From Eisenibacter elegans DSM 3317 (GTDB lineage: Bacteria; Bacteroidota; Bacteroidia; Cytophagales; Microscillaceae): 64,000 bases of DNA. The notes below the pieces were generated by a model. It ran no database searches. It had not been told where the DNA came from and saw only the letters and a list, made by a program, of their open reading frames with translations. Each line of letters begins with the position of its first letter. The stretch's first letter is position 1. Of the stretch, positions 27,422-35,541 are shown in pieces. The position numbers and the translations under genes are program-made. Where the stretch lies: NCBI RefSeq assembly GCF_000430505.1, contig NZ_KE387152.1, positions 199,413-263,412 on the forward strand, in the 5' to 3' direction.

Positions 27422-28129
27422 ATGGATATCAAAATTTTATTGGTAGAAGATGACCACAATCTGGGGGAAGTCCTACAGGAGTACTTGGAGTTGAAGGGGT
27501 TCCATACCACACTCTGTCGTGATGGAGAGGAGGGCTGGCAAACATACCAAACCCAAAGCTTCGATATGTGTCTGATAGACATTATGTTGCCCAAAATGGA
27601 TGGCTTCGCCCTCACAGAGCGCATCCGCAAACAAGATAACCATACCCCGATTATTTTCCTGACGGCCAAGTCTTTGATTGAAGATACGCTCAAGGGTTTG
27701 CGCCTTGGCGCAGATGATTACCTGACCAAGCCCTTCAGTATGGAAGAGCTGCTCTTGCGCATACAGGCGATTTTGAGACGCGCCCAAAGCAACACCCCAA
27801 GCCCCAAACTGGAGGCAGAGCAGTATGTATTGGGTAAATTTTTGTTTGACTATACCGCCCAAAAACTCTTTGACGGGGAGGCCGCCCAAAAACTCACCTC
27901 CAAAGAGGCGGCGCTACTCAAAATGTTGTGTGATTATCAAAATCAAACGCTTGCCCGCAGTGAAGCGCTCAAGGCCATTTGGCACGACGATACCTACTTC
28001 AATGCCCGAAGTATGGATGTGTACATTACTAAGCTCCGCAAATATCTTAAGGGCGACCCTAGGCTCGAAATACTTAATGTACATGGGCAGGGCTTCCGCT
28101 TGGTAGTACCACAAGATGTGATAGGATAG
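27422..28129 (+). CDS. OmpR-family response regulator
   Basis: This 235-residue transcription factor has a receiver domain (residues 4-118) with the acidic pair EDDH, the phosphoacceptor Asp53 in CLIDIMLPKMDG, Thr in FLTAKS and Lys in DDYLTKPF. The C-terminal winged-helix DNA-binding domain runs from about 130 (LTSKEAALLKMLCDYQNQTLARSEAL ... ARSMDVYITKLRKYL ... VHGQGFRLV). It is the output partner of the upstream kinase. Strong terminators follow, so the operon has two genes. Its targets are not evident; an OmpR-like direct repeat precedes the operon itself. Confidence 0.95.
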   Translation: MDIKILLVEDDHNLGEVLQEYLELKGFHTTLCRDGEEGWQTYQTQSFDMCLIDIMLPKMDGFALTERIRKQDNHTPIIFLTAKSLIEDTLKGLRLGADDYLTKPFSMEELLLRIQAILRRAQSNTPSPKLEAEQYVLGKFLFDYTAQKLFDGEAAQKLTSKEAALLKMLCDYQNQTLARSEALKAIWHDDTYFNARSMDVYITKLRKYLKGDPRLEILNVHGQGFRLVVPQDVIG

Positions 28130-28208
28130 CGCTTGCTGGATGTGGGGGCTGATTGCCTCCGCTGGCTCTCGACATATATTTCCTCAACCAGCTTTGATTG
28201 GCTACAGA

Positions 28209-28226
28209 AAATATCCAGCGGCGTAA
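28209..28226 (+). repeat. Remnant of a repeat A end
   Basis: AAATATCCAGCGGCGTAA differs by two bases from the right end of repeat A at 23475-23492. The sequence to its left is too diverged to trace the rest of the element. Confidence 0.45.
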
Positions 28227-28246
28227 GCTAGCTACAGCTTTGCTAC

Positions 28247-28292
28247 AAATCCCTAGTGATATGGTTGTTAAACCCATCGCTAGGGATTTTTG
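28247..28292 (+). terminator. Terminator after the response regulator
   Basis: AAATCCCTAGTGATATGG pairs with CCCATCGCTAGGGATTTTT (one bulge) around TTGTTAAA and ends in a T-run. The A-run on the left could also serve the convergent glycosyltransferase gene. Confidence 0.8.
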
Positions 28293-28325
28293 TAAAAAAA
28301 CAGTCTGAATACCGGGTCTATCGCC

Positions 28326-30032
28326 CTAATTTTGTTTCAGCAATAACAGAAACACCTTGTCTATTTCTCCCTCACGCATCGCTGGGTTGAGAAAGGGCAG
28401 CGTTAGGGTAGAGATGTGAAATTTGTCATACTGTTTCAATACCTCAACACTTACATTGGGCATCGCTTCTACCTCTTTTTTGGCCTCTATATCAGCATAG
28501 AGCCAGCAATTTCCTTGTTTTAGCTGGGCTCTTATGGCAACAGTATCGGGTAGGTCAGGGATGACCTGTGTGCTATAAAAATCTAGTGAATGAAGTTCTA
28601 TATCACGATCATCACCGAAAACCCTTCTAAAGACAAACAGACGGTCTGCGGAGATATCAGTTTGATAACGAACATATTTGGCCAATACGCTACTTATTTG
28701 GTACTGAAAAAGTCTAGGGTATACGTGTCCGTTGAGCAAGGTATTGATGGCAATGATGCTGACTAGAGAAGGCACTAACACCCGTGCAATGGCTGTTTGG
28801 CCTCTCAAAGTTTGGTGTAAGGTATAGCCTAGTCCACCCAAGGCCACCGGCCACAGCCACCAAGCCGGAAAAGGAAAAGCCCACACACAAAGCGCCGAGG
28901 CCAACAACCAAAGTACTGTCCAAGTGAATACCTGTAGTCCTTTGACCCAAACCGGCGAGCGCCCACTGTTGAGCAACGGAACTAGCCACCGAGCGGTCAA
29001 GATAGCCCCTAGAGGAAATACCACATAAGTGTAATGCGGTAGCTGGTACTTGGATAAGGAAAGCGCTATAAAAGGCAATACAAAGCCGCCCAATGTCAGC
29101 CCTTCCTGCTCTTGGCGCAGACGGAAGCCCTGTAGCCATATTTGCCGCAAAGCCGCCCATAGCGCAGGGGGGAAGAGCAGTGTCCACGGAAGGAAACTCC
29201 ATAAAAAGTTTTGTGCCTGAAAAAACAAGCCGGGGTTGTTGTTCCATTCACTCTCCCCCGTAATGCGCCCAAAGCTTTGTGTCCAATAATAGAAACGCAA
29301 ACCCGAAACGCCTTTTTCAGGCTGCGCATCAAATTGCCAATACAGCCCCAGAGACATTGGCAAGAGCATCAAGGCGATGATGAGTATTGCCACCAACCAT
29401 TGCCATTGGAAAAACGAACGCCACTGGCGCTTCAGCGCCCAATCTACCACAAAAGCCGCCCCGGGTACAATCAGCCCGATGGGGCCTTTGGCCAACATCG
29501 CCAGAGCTACCCCCACACTCCCCAAGACCAGAGGCAAAAACCGCCTTGTCTCCTGAAAATCAACCAGTTGCCAAATAGCAAAAACCACCGAGGCCGTCAG
29601 CATAGTGTCGGTGCGGACATCGTGGTTCATCAAGAAAAAAGCCTGTGTAGAGGCTATAATGACTGCTGCCCAATAACCCACAGACTCGCCATAATAGCGC
29701 TTGGCTAGCCTGTAGGTGCTATAAATCCCTAGTGCGGAAAACAGCATTGCCGGTAGGCGGTATACAAAATTCGACACCCCAAAGACTTTGAAAAACAACG
29801 CTGCCATCCAAAACAGTAGGGGAGGCTTGTCGAGGTAGTCTTTGTGGCGATTTGTGATTTGGAGGTAGTTGCCTGTCTCCATCATTTCCTTAGAAATAGA
29901 GGCATACTGTGCTGCATCTATTTCCATCACATCGAGTTGTGCACCCAGCAAGTATACCAAGCCTATCCCCACAAAGGGTAAGGCCTTGGGCAATATCCCA
30001 CCCCCGGCAGGGGTATTATCGGTAATTGTCAT
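28326..30032 (-). CDS. Glycosyltransferase 39 / ArnT-like membrane protein
   Basis: This 568-residue polytopic protein has about 11 hydrophobic segments. The first periplasmic loop contains EIDAAQYASISKEMMETG, with the catalytic acidic residue, and HKDYLDKPPLLFWMAALFFKVFG, the DKPP motif shared by protein O-mannosyltransferases and the lipid A aminoarabinose transferase ArnT. Such enzymes transfer a sugar from a polyprenyl-phosphate donor to lipid or protein at the outer face of the inner membrane. The C-terminal 130 residues are periplasmic. Donor and acceptor cannot be read from the sequence. It lies 88 bp downstream of prmA on the same strand. Confidence 0.87.
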   Translation of the reverse strand: MTITDNTPAGGGILPKALPFVGIGLVYLLGAQLDVMEIDAAQYASISKEMMETGNYLQITNRHKDYLDKPPLLFWMAALFFKVFGVSNFVYRLPAMLFSALGIYSTYRLAKRYYGESVGYWAAVIIASTQAFFLMNHDVRTDTMLTASVVFAIWQLVDFQETRRFLPLVLGSVGVALAMLAKGPIGLIVPGAAFVVDWALKRQWRSFFQWQWLVAILIIALMLLPMSLGLYWQFDAQPEKGVSGLRFYYWTQSFGRITGESEWNNNPGLFFQAQNFLWSFLPWTLLFPPALWAALRQIWLQGFRLRQEQEGLTLGGFVLPFIALSLSKYQLPHYTYVVFPLGAILTARWLVPLLNSGRSPVWVKGLQVFTWTVLWLLASALCVWAFPFPAWWLWPVALGGLGYTLHQTLRGQTAIARVLVPSLVSIIAINTLLNGHVYPRLFQYQISSVLAKYVRYQTDISADRLFVFRRVFGDDRDIELHSLDFYSTQVIPDLPDTVAIRAQLKQGNCWLYADIEAKKEVEAMPNVSVEVLKQYDKFHISTLTLPFLNPAMREGEIDKVFLLLLKQN

Positions 30033-30120
30033 ATTGTGTCAGAAGGTTCAAAAATACGGTGATGAGGTCTTCAAAAGCTATTTGACTTTTGTTGGGAGCA
30101 AAGATACAAAACCCTGCCAA

Positions 30121-30945
30121 TTAGCCGCGCCGGTAGAGCCGTGCCACCCAAGTCTCGGCGCAGCGCTCTGTTACTTGCACAAGCCCGCTGTTCAGTGCTA
30201 ACTGATGGATTTCGGCATCATCCGTATCCGTAACACCGCCAGTCAGCAAATATCCCCCCGGGGCTACCTGTAAAGCACAGGCCGGTAGCGCTGTCCTCAA
30301 AACTGAGGCATTGAGGTTGGCCAACACCCAGTCAAAACGCTGTGCCTGTAGCTCAGGAAAATCTTCCAAATGGCCGGTGTACAGTGCCTGAGCCGTTTGT
30401 TGGTTAAGCTGTAGGGTATCTTCGGTAGCGGCTATGGCCCAGGGGTTGTTGTCGATACCGACAATAGCCTCGGCTCCCAAGCGTGCTGCCAAGAGCATCA
30501 ATACACCCGTACCACAGCCAATGTCTAAGGCATTCCCTCTGAGGGGTGCTTGTGCCAATAGTAGCTGCATACATAGGCGTGTGGAGGGGTGTTGGCCATC
30601 GCCAAAGGCCATCGTTGGGCGAATGTGCAACCAGTATGGATACCCTGCGGATGGCGGTATATCGGGCGGCGCTATCGCACAATAATCATCAATATATACC
30701 ACTTCCGCCTCTTGGGCGTGGGTTGTTTGCCATTGGGTAATACTGGCCTCTTGTATCAGATAGTGCAACTGATGAGTGGCAGCCAGTTGGCGTACGAGCT
30801 CCTCATCAAAAAGTGTCGCCGGGACATAGGCCGAAAGTTGGGTCTCCTGCTCCCAAAAAGACTCATACTCAGCTTCGCTCAAAGCAGCTATCAACAACTC
30901 TTGGAGCGTTACATTATCCGTAAAAAAAGTAACTTCTAACAGCAT
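30121..30945 (-). CDS. prmA: Ribosomal protein L11 methyltransferase
   Basis: This 274-residue SAM-dependent enzyme methylates ribosomal protein L11. The substrate-binding N-terminal domain (residues 1-110) precedes a Rossmann methyltransferase domain with IRPTMAFGDGQHPSTRLCMQLL, motif I LDIGCGTGVLMLLAARLGA, the acidic loop VGIDNNPWA and the post-motif VLANLNASVL, all typical of PrmA. Length is normal for the Bacteroidota form. The ATG at 30945 (MLLEVTFFTD) matches the family N-terminus; another ATG seven codons upstream is possible. Confidence 0.93.
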   Translation of the reverse strand: MLLEVTFFTDNVTLQELLIAALSEAEYESFWEQETQLSAYVPATLFDEELVRQLAATHQLHYLIQEASITQWQTTHAQEAEVVYIDDYCAIAPPDIPPSAGYPYWLHIRPTMAFGDGQHPSTRLCMQLLLAQAPLRGNALDIGCGTGVLMLLAARLGAEAIVGIDNNPWAIAATEDTLQLNQQTAQALYTGHLEDFPELQAQRFDWVLANLNASVLRTALPACALQVAPGGYLLTGGVTDTDDAEIHQLALNSGLVQVTERCAETWVARLYRRG

Positions 30946-31062
30946 CTGAAATATTGTCAAGAACATAAAACCACATACCGCCGGCGCTTGTCATCCATAC
31001 AAGCACAACGGCGGTTAGTTTGGGCATCAGTGGGTACGGGTGTACACACTCAATAGTATCGA

Positions 31063-32433
31063 CTACCAATACTTTATCCTGGTATTGGGCAAATAATCTT
31101 GGAGTTTGTTTTTCTCGGCTTCCGAGAGTTTTTCATCTATGCTGAGGCGCTTGAGGTGTTTGAGTTGCTCAAATTCTTCAACCACTCTGAGTCCACAGCC
31201 TACCAAGGCCAGTTCTTCCAAACCCTTGATATTGGCAATATAGCGCAGGGCTTCTACTGGGTTGGCAAGGCTGTTTTGCGAGATTTGTAAGCGTTTGAGC
31301 GCTCTAATATGGCTGATTTGCTCGGGCAAGCGGACGAGCTGCCCCTTGTCTTGCATCGATACCATACTCAAACCTTGGAGGCTAGATGCCTGACTTAGTT
31401 GGGTGATGGTAGGCTCCCACGACATCGGGTTTCTACTCAAATCCAAGTGGATAGACGTGCTGATCTTGGCAAAACTTTCGGGTAGGCTACCCAATTGATT
31501 GCCGCTAAGGTTGAGCGTAACCAAGTTTTGGAAGTGCGTAAAAAAGTCATCCGGCAGGCTTACTATCTGATTGCTAGATAGTGATAAGGTCTGTAAAGAT
31601 TTGAGTGACAGCGACTTTATATCAGGGGTACTGATTTGGTTATTGTCAAGCGAAAGCTCTCGCAACTGTTTAAGTTGCCCTAGTGATTTGGGGAAATCTT
31701 TGAGTTGGTTTTGGTCAAGCTCTAAGCTGTAGAGCTGTGTCAATGCGCCGAGCGCATCGGGTAGGTCAGTCAATTCATTACCCGAAAGACGCAGGCTTTG
31801 CAAGTGGGTGAGCAGCCCCAAAGATGCTGGTATTTCTTTGAGAGCATTGTTGCGCAGGCTCAATCGCTCTAGCTGTGTCATCTGCCATATTACACCGGGA
31901 ACGTCTTTGAAGCCACACTGATCTAGGTTGAGTTTTTGGAGCTTTGGAGCCAGCTGCCCCAGCTCGGCAGGCAAACTAGCCCAAGAGATATTGCCGGCAT
32001 TGAGTTCGCGCAAGTTTTTGAGTTTGTGGATGGCCTCGGGAAATGTTTTGAACTTGTTGTGGCTGATATCCAAGATTTGTAACTTCTCCAACTCTCCAAA
32101 AGTTGCCGGTAGCGAATCAAGGGCATTGCGCGATAGGACAAGCTCCTGTAGGTTGTTGAGTTTGAATATTTCGGAGGGGAATGTGGTCAATTCTTGTTTG
32201 CTGAGGTCTAACCTGTATACTTCTCGTGGTTTTTGTAGAGCCTCTTCCAAACTTCTGAACACAGGTGCACGGTACAGCTCCAACATAGTGAGCAGCCCGT
32301 CGGGGTTGGCTGGGGCGGCGGCAGTATCTGTGCCATAGGTATAGTTATCGTTGGCGCTGCCTCCGTCGCAAGCAGTAAAGATGCTCAAGAGACCTCCTAG
32401 GCACGCCAGTAGGTAGATGTAATATTTTTTCAT
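31063..32433 (-). CDS. Leucine-rich-repeat lipoprotein
   Basis: This 456-residue protein begins with a lipoprotein signal peptide (MKKYYIYLLACLGGLLSIFTAC, lipobox Cys22) and has about 13 leucine-rich repeats of 23 residues from residue 65 on, of the type LQELVLSRNALDSLPATFGELEK. The repeats are of the bacterial/plant-like LxxLxLxxNxLxxLP class, forming a solenoid for protein binding. It should sit on a membrane facing the periplasm or the surface. No enzyme domain or sorting tail is present. The start ATG at 32433 is fixed by the signal peptide. The MCE-protein gene is 125 bp upstream on the same strand, with no obvious functional link. Confidence 0.9.
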   Translation of the reverse strand: MKKYYIYLLACLGGLLSIFTACDGGSANDNYTYGTDTAAAPANPDGLLTMLELYRAPVFRSLEEALQKPREVYRLDLSKQELTTFPSEIFKLNNLQELVLSRNALDSLPATFGELEKLQILDISHNKFKTFPEAIHKLKNLRELNAGNISWASLPAELGQLAPKLQKLNLDQCGFKDVPGVIWQMTQLERLSLRNNALKEIPASLGLLTHLQSLRLSGNELTDLPDALGALTQLYSLELDQNQLKDFPKSLGQLKQLRELSLDNNQISTPDIKSLSLKSLQTLSLSSNQIVSLPDDFFTHFQNLVTLNLSGNQLGSLPESFAKISTSIHLDLSRNPMSWEPTITQLSQASSLQGLSMVSMQDKGQLVRLPEQISHIRALKRLQISQNSLANPVEALRYIANIKGLEELALVGCGLRVVEEFEQLKHLKRLSIDEKLSEAEKNKLQDYLPNTRIKYW

Positions 32434-32558
32434 AGAAAAGCTAAAAGTAGCCTGCTTTTGGGTAATGTTTTGGCTCAAAATGGCCAATATGGTATTGAGG
32501 CTTTTTTTGCTGCAAATATAGGGGATGTATAGGGTCAGTAGGTAGTTGTAAGGCGAAA

Positions 32559-33503
32559 TTATTTTTTGTCTTTTTCGCTCTTGTCTTTTCGCCCAAATAC
32601 AGATACGTTAATGTAGCGTCGTGGGTTTTCGCGCAGATCCTCAGCGAGCTTGTCGAGGCTTTCGCTTAGGTTCTTGAGGTTGTCGTAGAGGGCGCGATCC
32701 TGCATCAGGGCGCCTATAGTTCCATCAGGGTTGTTGGCTTTTTGCAGGGTTTCGTTGAGGCTGGCTAAGGCCTTGTTGGCATTGGCCACCGACTCTTGGA
32801 GTTCCATCGCGTTGAGTTTGTCAGCAAAGTTATTTGATTTGACCATCAAGGCTTTGAGCTGCTTCTCGGTATCTACAAAAGAGCGAGAAAGCTCTTGAAA
32901 GTTCGCCAGCGTGGTTTTGAGTGCTACCCTGTTTTCGCCAATCATCCCATTGGTATTTTCGGCAAGCCCTGCAAGGCTGCCCAACATATCATTGATTTTG
33001 GTGCCTGCACCTTGCAGCTCATCCAGTAACTTGTTGAATTTCAGCGCAATAGAGTCTACCTTATTGGCCAAGGGTTCGGCCTTGGACATCAGCCCCCCTG
33101 CTTTGGCCGTACGCAAGCTGCTACCCGAAGTCAGCGGCTTCTCAGGGTTTGTGCGCCCTAGTGTCAATAAAATAGCTTTGCCCCCTAATAGACCATTGTC
33201 GCCAAGCGTAGCAACGCTTGAGTCGCCCAAGGTGATTTTTTTGTTTATCTCCATTTCTACACGCATTACATACCTACCCGAAGAGTCGGTCTGTAGTTTG
33301 ATAGCACTGACCCTTCCCACAGAAAGCCCATTGAGTATCACAGGGTTAGAAATCGTCAATCCTTCTACATTGTCATAATCAGCATAAAAGCGATTGGTGC
33401 GTGTCAGAAAGTCGGCACCTTTGAGAAACTGAAAACCAAAGTAGAGCAACACCAAACTAACAATGGTAAAAAGGGCTACTTTGATCTCTTTGGATATTTT
33501 CAT
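32559..33503 (-). CDS. MlaD family (MCE-domain) protein
   Basis: This 314-residue protein has one N-terminal membrane helix (residues about 7-27) followed by an MCE domain (residues 35-115: FYADYDNVEGLTISNPVILNGLSVG, then GDSSVATLGDNGLLGGKAILL) and a long helical region (residues about 150-300). MCE proteins form rings that carry lipids between inner and outer membranes. In this phylum the mlaE permease and mlaF ATPase are often encoded nearby, but here neither is present: the divergent ABC ATPase gene at 33832 is of a different class. The ATG at 33503 puts the helix at the very N-terminus. Confidence 0.9.
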   Translation of the reverse strand: MKISKEIKVALFTIVSLVLLYFGFQFLKGADFLTRTNRFYADYDNVEGLTISNPVILNGLSVGRVSAIKLQTDSSGRYVMRVEMEINKKITLGDSSVATLGDNGLLGGKAILLTLGRTNPEKPLTSGSSLRTAKAGGLMSKAEPLANKVDSIALKFNKLLDELQGAGTKINDMLGSLAGLAENTNGMIGENRVALKTTLANFQELSRSFVDTEKQLKALMVKSNNFADKLNAMELQESVANANKALASLNETLQKANNPDGTIGALMQDRALYDNLKNLSESLDKLAEDLRENPRRYINVSVFGRKDKSEKDKK

Positions 33504-33831
33504 GGGGCTATAAGTTGGTTTATGGAGATGGGTTGGGCGCAAAAGCGCTGCAATATAAATAAAAAATACAGCCCCAAAAAGTTACGCTTGTTTTCCCAGT
33601 ACAATCTGTTGGGATTTACGGTTTACGATTTGGGATTTATGGTTTGTCCCTCGTCAATCATCATTCGTAAATCATCTCTCGTCAATTGTAATTCATCAAT
33701 CATAACTCGCAAAATGAACTCTCAAGGGTGCTGGATGGTTAGTGAGGTACATACAGTCTTAAACGGCCAGCTCTTTGAGGCGCGATAGCGCGAGGATGGT
33801 TCAATTTTACTTGGTTTCTGATATTTTTTCG
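33504..33831. other. Divergent intergenic region
   Basis: These 328 bp separate the MCE gene (minus) and the ABC ATPase gene (plus) and must hold both promoters. A run around 33640-33715 contains several imperfect copies of TCGTCAATCATC/TCGTAAATCATC-like words; a similar phrase (GATTGACGATTTGGGATT) occurs after sbcD near 14196. No gene is visible. Confidence 0.4.
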
Positions 33832-34584
33832 ATGATTACGCTCCAAGAGGTATCCAAAACTTTCCACAAAGACAGCCCCCAAGAAGTCAAAGCCTTACAA
33901 AGGGTTTCGCTACACATCCCTAGGGGGCAGTTTGTGATTTTGATAGGCTCCAATGGCTCGGGCAAGAGTACCTTACTCAATACCTTGGCTGGTAGTGTCC
34001 GCCCCGACAGCGGGCAGGTGTTGTTTGAGGGTAGAGACGTTACCCGGCACTCAGAGCACCAACGCGCCCGGTGGGTCAGTAGGGTGTTTCAGAATCCTTT
34101 GCAAGGTACTGCACCGGGTTTGAGTGTGTTAGACAATTTCAGGCTGGCAGCCTTACGCACCAAGGGCAAACATCTCCGCTTGGGTATTGACAGGGCTTTT
34201 GTCAATGTCGTCAAAGAAAAAATAGCCCTCCTTGGGATGGGCCTTGAAGACAAGGTATTGCAGCCAATGGGGCAGTTTTCCGGAGGCCAACGTCAAGCGC
34301 TTACACTCGCGATGGCGGTTATGGATGAGGCTAAACTCTTGCTGATGGACGAGCCCACGGCGGCCTTAGACCCTAAATCTGCTGAAAACCTGATGCGCAA
34401 GATTGATGAGATTGTCAAACAGTTTGACCTCACGGCAGTGTTGGTTACACACAACCTCAAATACGCCCATCAATATGGTCAGCGTCTCCTTCAGATGCAA
34501 GAAGGACAGCTCGTGCGCGACCTCCAGCCCGACAAAAAATCCACCCTCGAAATCGAAACCTATTTCCAATGGTTTACCGTCTGA
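33832..34584 (+). CDS. ABC transporter ATP-binding protein (COG1101 type)
   Basis: This 250-residue ATPase has Walker A GSNGSGKSTLLN (residues about 40-51), the Q-loop region VFQNPLQGTAPGLSVLDNFRLAALR, signature FSGGQRQALTLAMAV, Walker B LLLMDEPTAALD and the switch histidine in VTHNLKYA. The NPLQGTAP stretch is characteristic of the uncharacterised importers that pair with ABC_sub_bind (TrpX-like) binding proteins. No permease or binding protein is encoded next to it, so its partners must be elsewhere or the gene is an orphan. It overlaps the following secreted-protein gene by 16 bp. The ATG at 33832 is chosen by homology; an upstream in-frame ATG is possible. Confidence 0.88.
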   Translation: MITLQEVSKTFHKDSPQEVKALQRVSLHIPRGQFVILIGSNGSGKSTLLNTLAGSVRPDSGQVLFEGRDVTRHSEHQRARWVSRVFQNPLQGTAPGLSVLDNFRLAALRTKGKHLRLGIDRAFVNVVKEKIALLGMGLEDKVLQPMGQFSGGQRQALTLAMAVMDEAKLLLMDEPTAALDPKSAENLMRKIDEIVKQFDLTAVLVTHNLKYAHQYGQRLLQMQEGQLVRDLQPDKKSTLEIETYFQWFTV

Positions 34585-34973
34585 TTGTCTCTATACTGGT
34601 AGTGTGGGCGATTGTTCCACGCAGCCCAATAGCTGCCCAAGGATATCGTATGCTTTTTGAAGCAGCCTATCAAGAATGGCGTGTTGCGGTGTTGGCCCAA
34701 GACAGTACACGCCTCAAAACATATCTCCACCCCAAGCTGGAACCACACATCCAGCGTAGGCTCTTAGAACAGTGTTTACAGCCCGAAACGCAAACCTTGG
34801 CAGCACGCTATTTTTTGCCCCCTCTGGCGCAGGCGGCTAGCAGCCGAAAAGCAAGTATCCACTGGCTGAGTGATCAGTATGATGCTCAGACTTGGTGTTT
34901 CAAGTATTGCAAACAACCTGATGGCCGGCGGGCTTGGATGCTCTACAAGACAAAAGCGTTGGGGGCAAGTTAG
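34569..34973 (+). CDS. Small exported protein, function unknown
   Basis: This 134-residue protein begins with a signal peptide (MVYRLIVSILVVWAIVPRSPIAAQG) and has a mature part of about 110 residues, helical at first (YRMLFEAAYQEWRVAVLAQD) with two cysteines near the end (TWCFKYCKQP). I recognise no family. The start overlaps the last 16 bp of the ABC ATPase gene in another frame, suggesting translational coupling. Its stop is followed by 560 bp of repeats. It might be a periplasmic partner of the transporter, but nothing in the sequence proves that. Confidence 0.7.
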   Translation: MVYRLIVSILVVWAIVPRSPIAAQGYRMLFEAAYQEWRVAVLAQDSTRLKTYLHPKLEPHIQRRLLEQCLQPETQTLAARYFLPPLAQAASSRKASIHWLSDQYDAQTWCFKYCKQPDGRRAWMLYKTKALGAS

Positions 34974-35042
34974 CGTATCAAGCGCCCTAAAAAAAATACC
35001 CTACCGGGCATTTTTCAAACCCTTGTGGACTAAGCGCTTTTT

Positions 35043-35145
35043 TATACTCAACCAAAATTGGTTTGGGAAATGTGTGTGCGGAGAATCCTTGAGCATCAAG
35101 AAAATCAACTCCTGTAAATCCTCAAATCTTGTGAATTTCAGTATA
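35043..35145 (+). repeat. Repeat B copy
   Basis: A 103-bp element from TATACTCAACC to TCAGTATA. It shares AATTGGTTTGGGAAAT, AATCCTTGAGCATCAAG and TCAAATCTTGTGAAT with the copy at 23174. It opens a cluster of four repeats that fills 35043-35402. Confidence 0.8.
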
Positions 35146-35208
35146 AATTTTCAGCGCGGCACTCAAAGCAGCGTTTTGGTGTCGATGAAGAGAATTTTAA
35201 ACAAGCTC
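35145..35208 (+). repeat. Internally deleted repeat C copy
   Basis: AATTTTCAGCGCGGCACTC joins directly to GCGTTTTGGTGTCGATGAAG and ends in TTTTAAACAAGCTC. The middle (hairpin) part and the first bases of the left end are missing compared with 61348-61508. Confidence 0.7.
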
Positions 35209-35299
35209 TAAGTCTTATTTTACCTCCAAATGAAGCCTCAGCGTGTCTCGGAGCTGGAGCTCCGAGCTACTTTTTCAAACCTGTCCGGTGGGGTGTGCT
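35209..35299 (-). repeat. Truncated repeat A copy (minus orientation)
   Basis: Read on the minus strand it begins near CACCCCACCGGACAGG and passes CTCGGAGCTCCAGCTCCGAG and TGAGGC..TCATTT, then stops at AAAATAAGACTTA where the preceding repeat C ends. The far inverted repeat is lost. Confidence 0.65.
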
Positions 35300-35402
35300 T
35301 ATACCCAATCAAAATGAGCTGGGAAAAGGTACATATTGAAAACCTTTGAGAGTTACGAAAATCAAATTCTGTGCACGCTCAAATCAAGTGAATCTTGGCA
35401 TA
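35300..35402 (+). repeat. Repeat B copy
   Basis: A 103-bp element from TATACCCAATCAAAATGAG to TCTTGGCATA. It is diverged in the middle but has the same length and ends as the copies at 23174 and 35043. The remaining 139 bp to glpK hold no gene and presumably its promoter. Confidence 0.75.
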
Positions 35403-35541
35403 CATTTGCAAAAGTCCTGAGGAAACTGCTACTTTGAATAACGGTGGGTATTGTGTGCATTTCGCAACTATTATGCGCTTGAATGAGCCATACAACATCA
35501 CCATACCAATCATGATGCTCTCCTGACTACTATCTTCTATT

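Noticed and set aside
33630-33715. Run of TCGTCAAT/TCATCAAT-like words between the MCE and ABC genes
   Set aside because: The words are too imperfect and irregular to define a repeat or operator array.
33832-34584. ABC ATPase as the MlaF partner of the MCE protein
   Set aside because: Its Q-loop region (NPLQGTAPGLS) fits the COG1101 importer class and not MlaF, and it is transcribed divergently.
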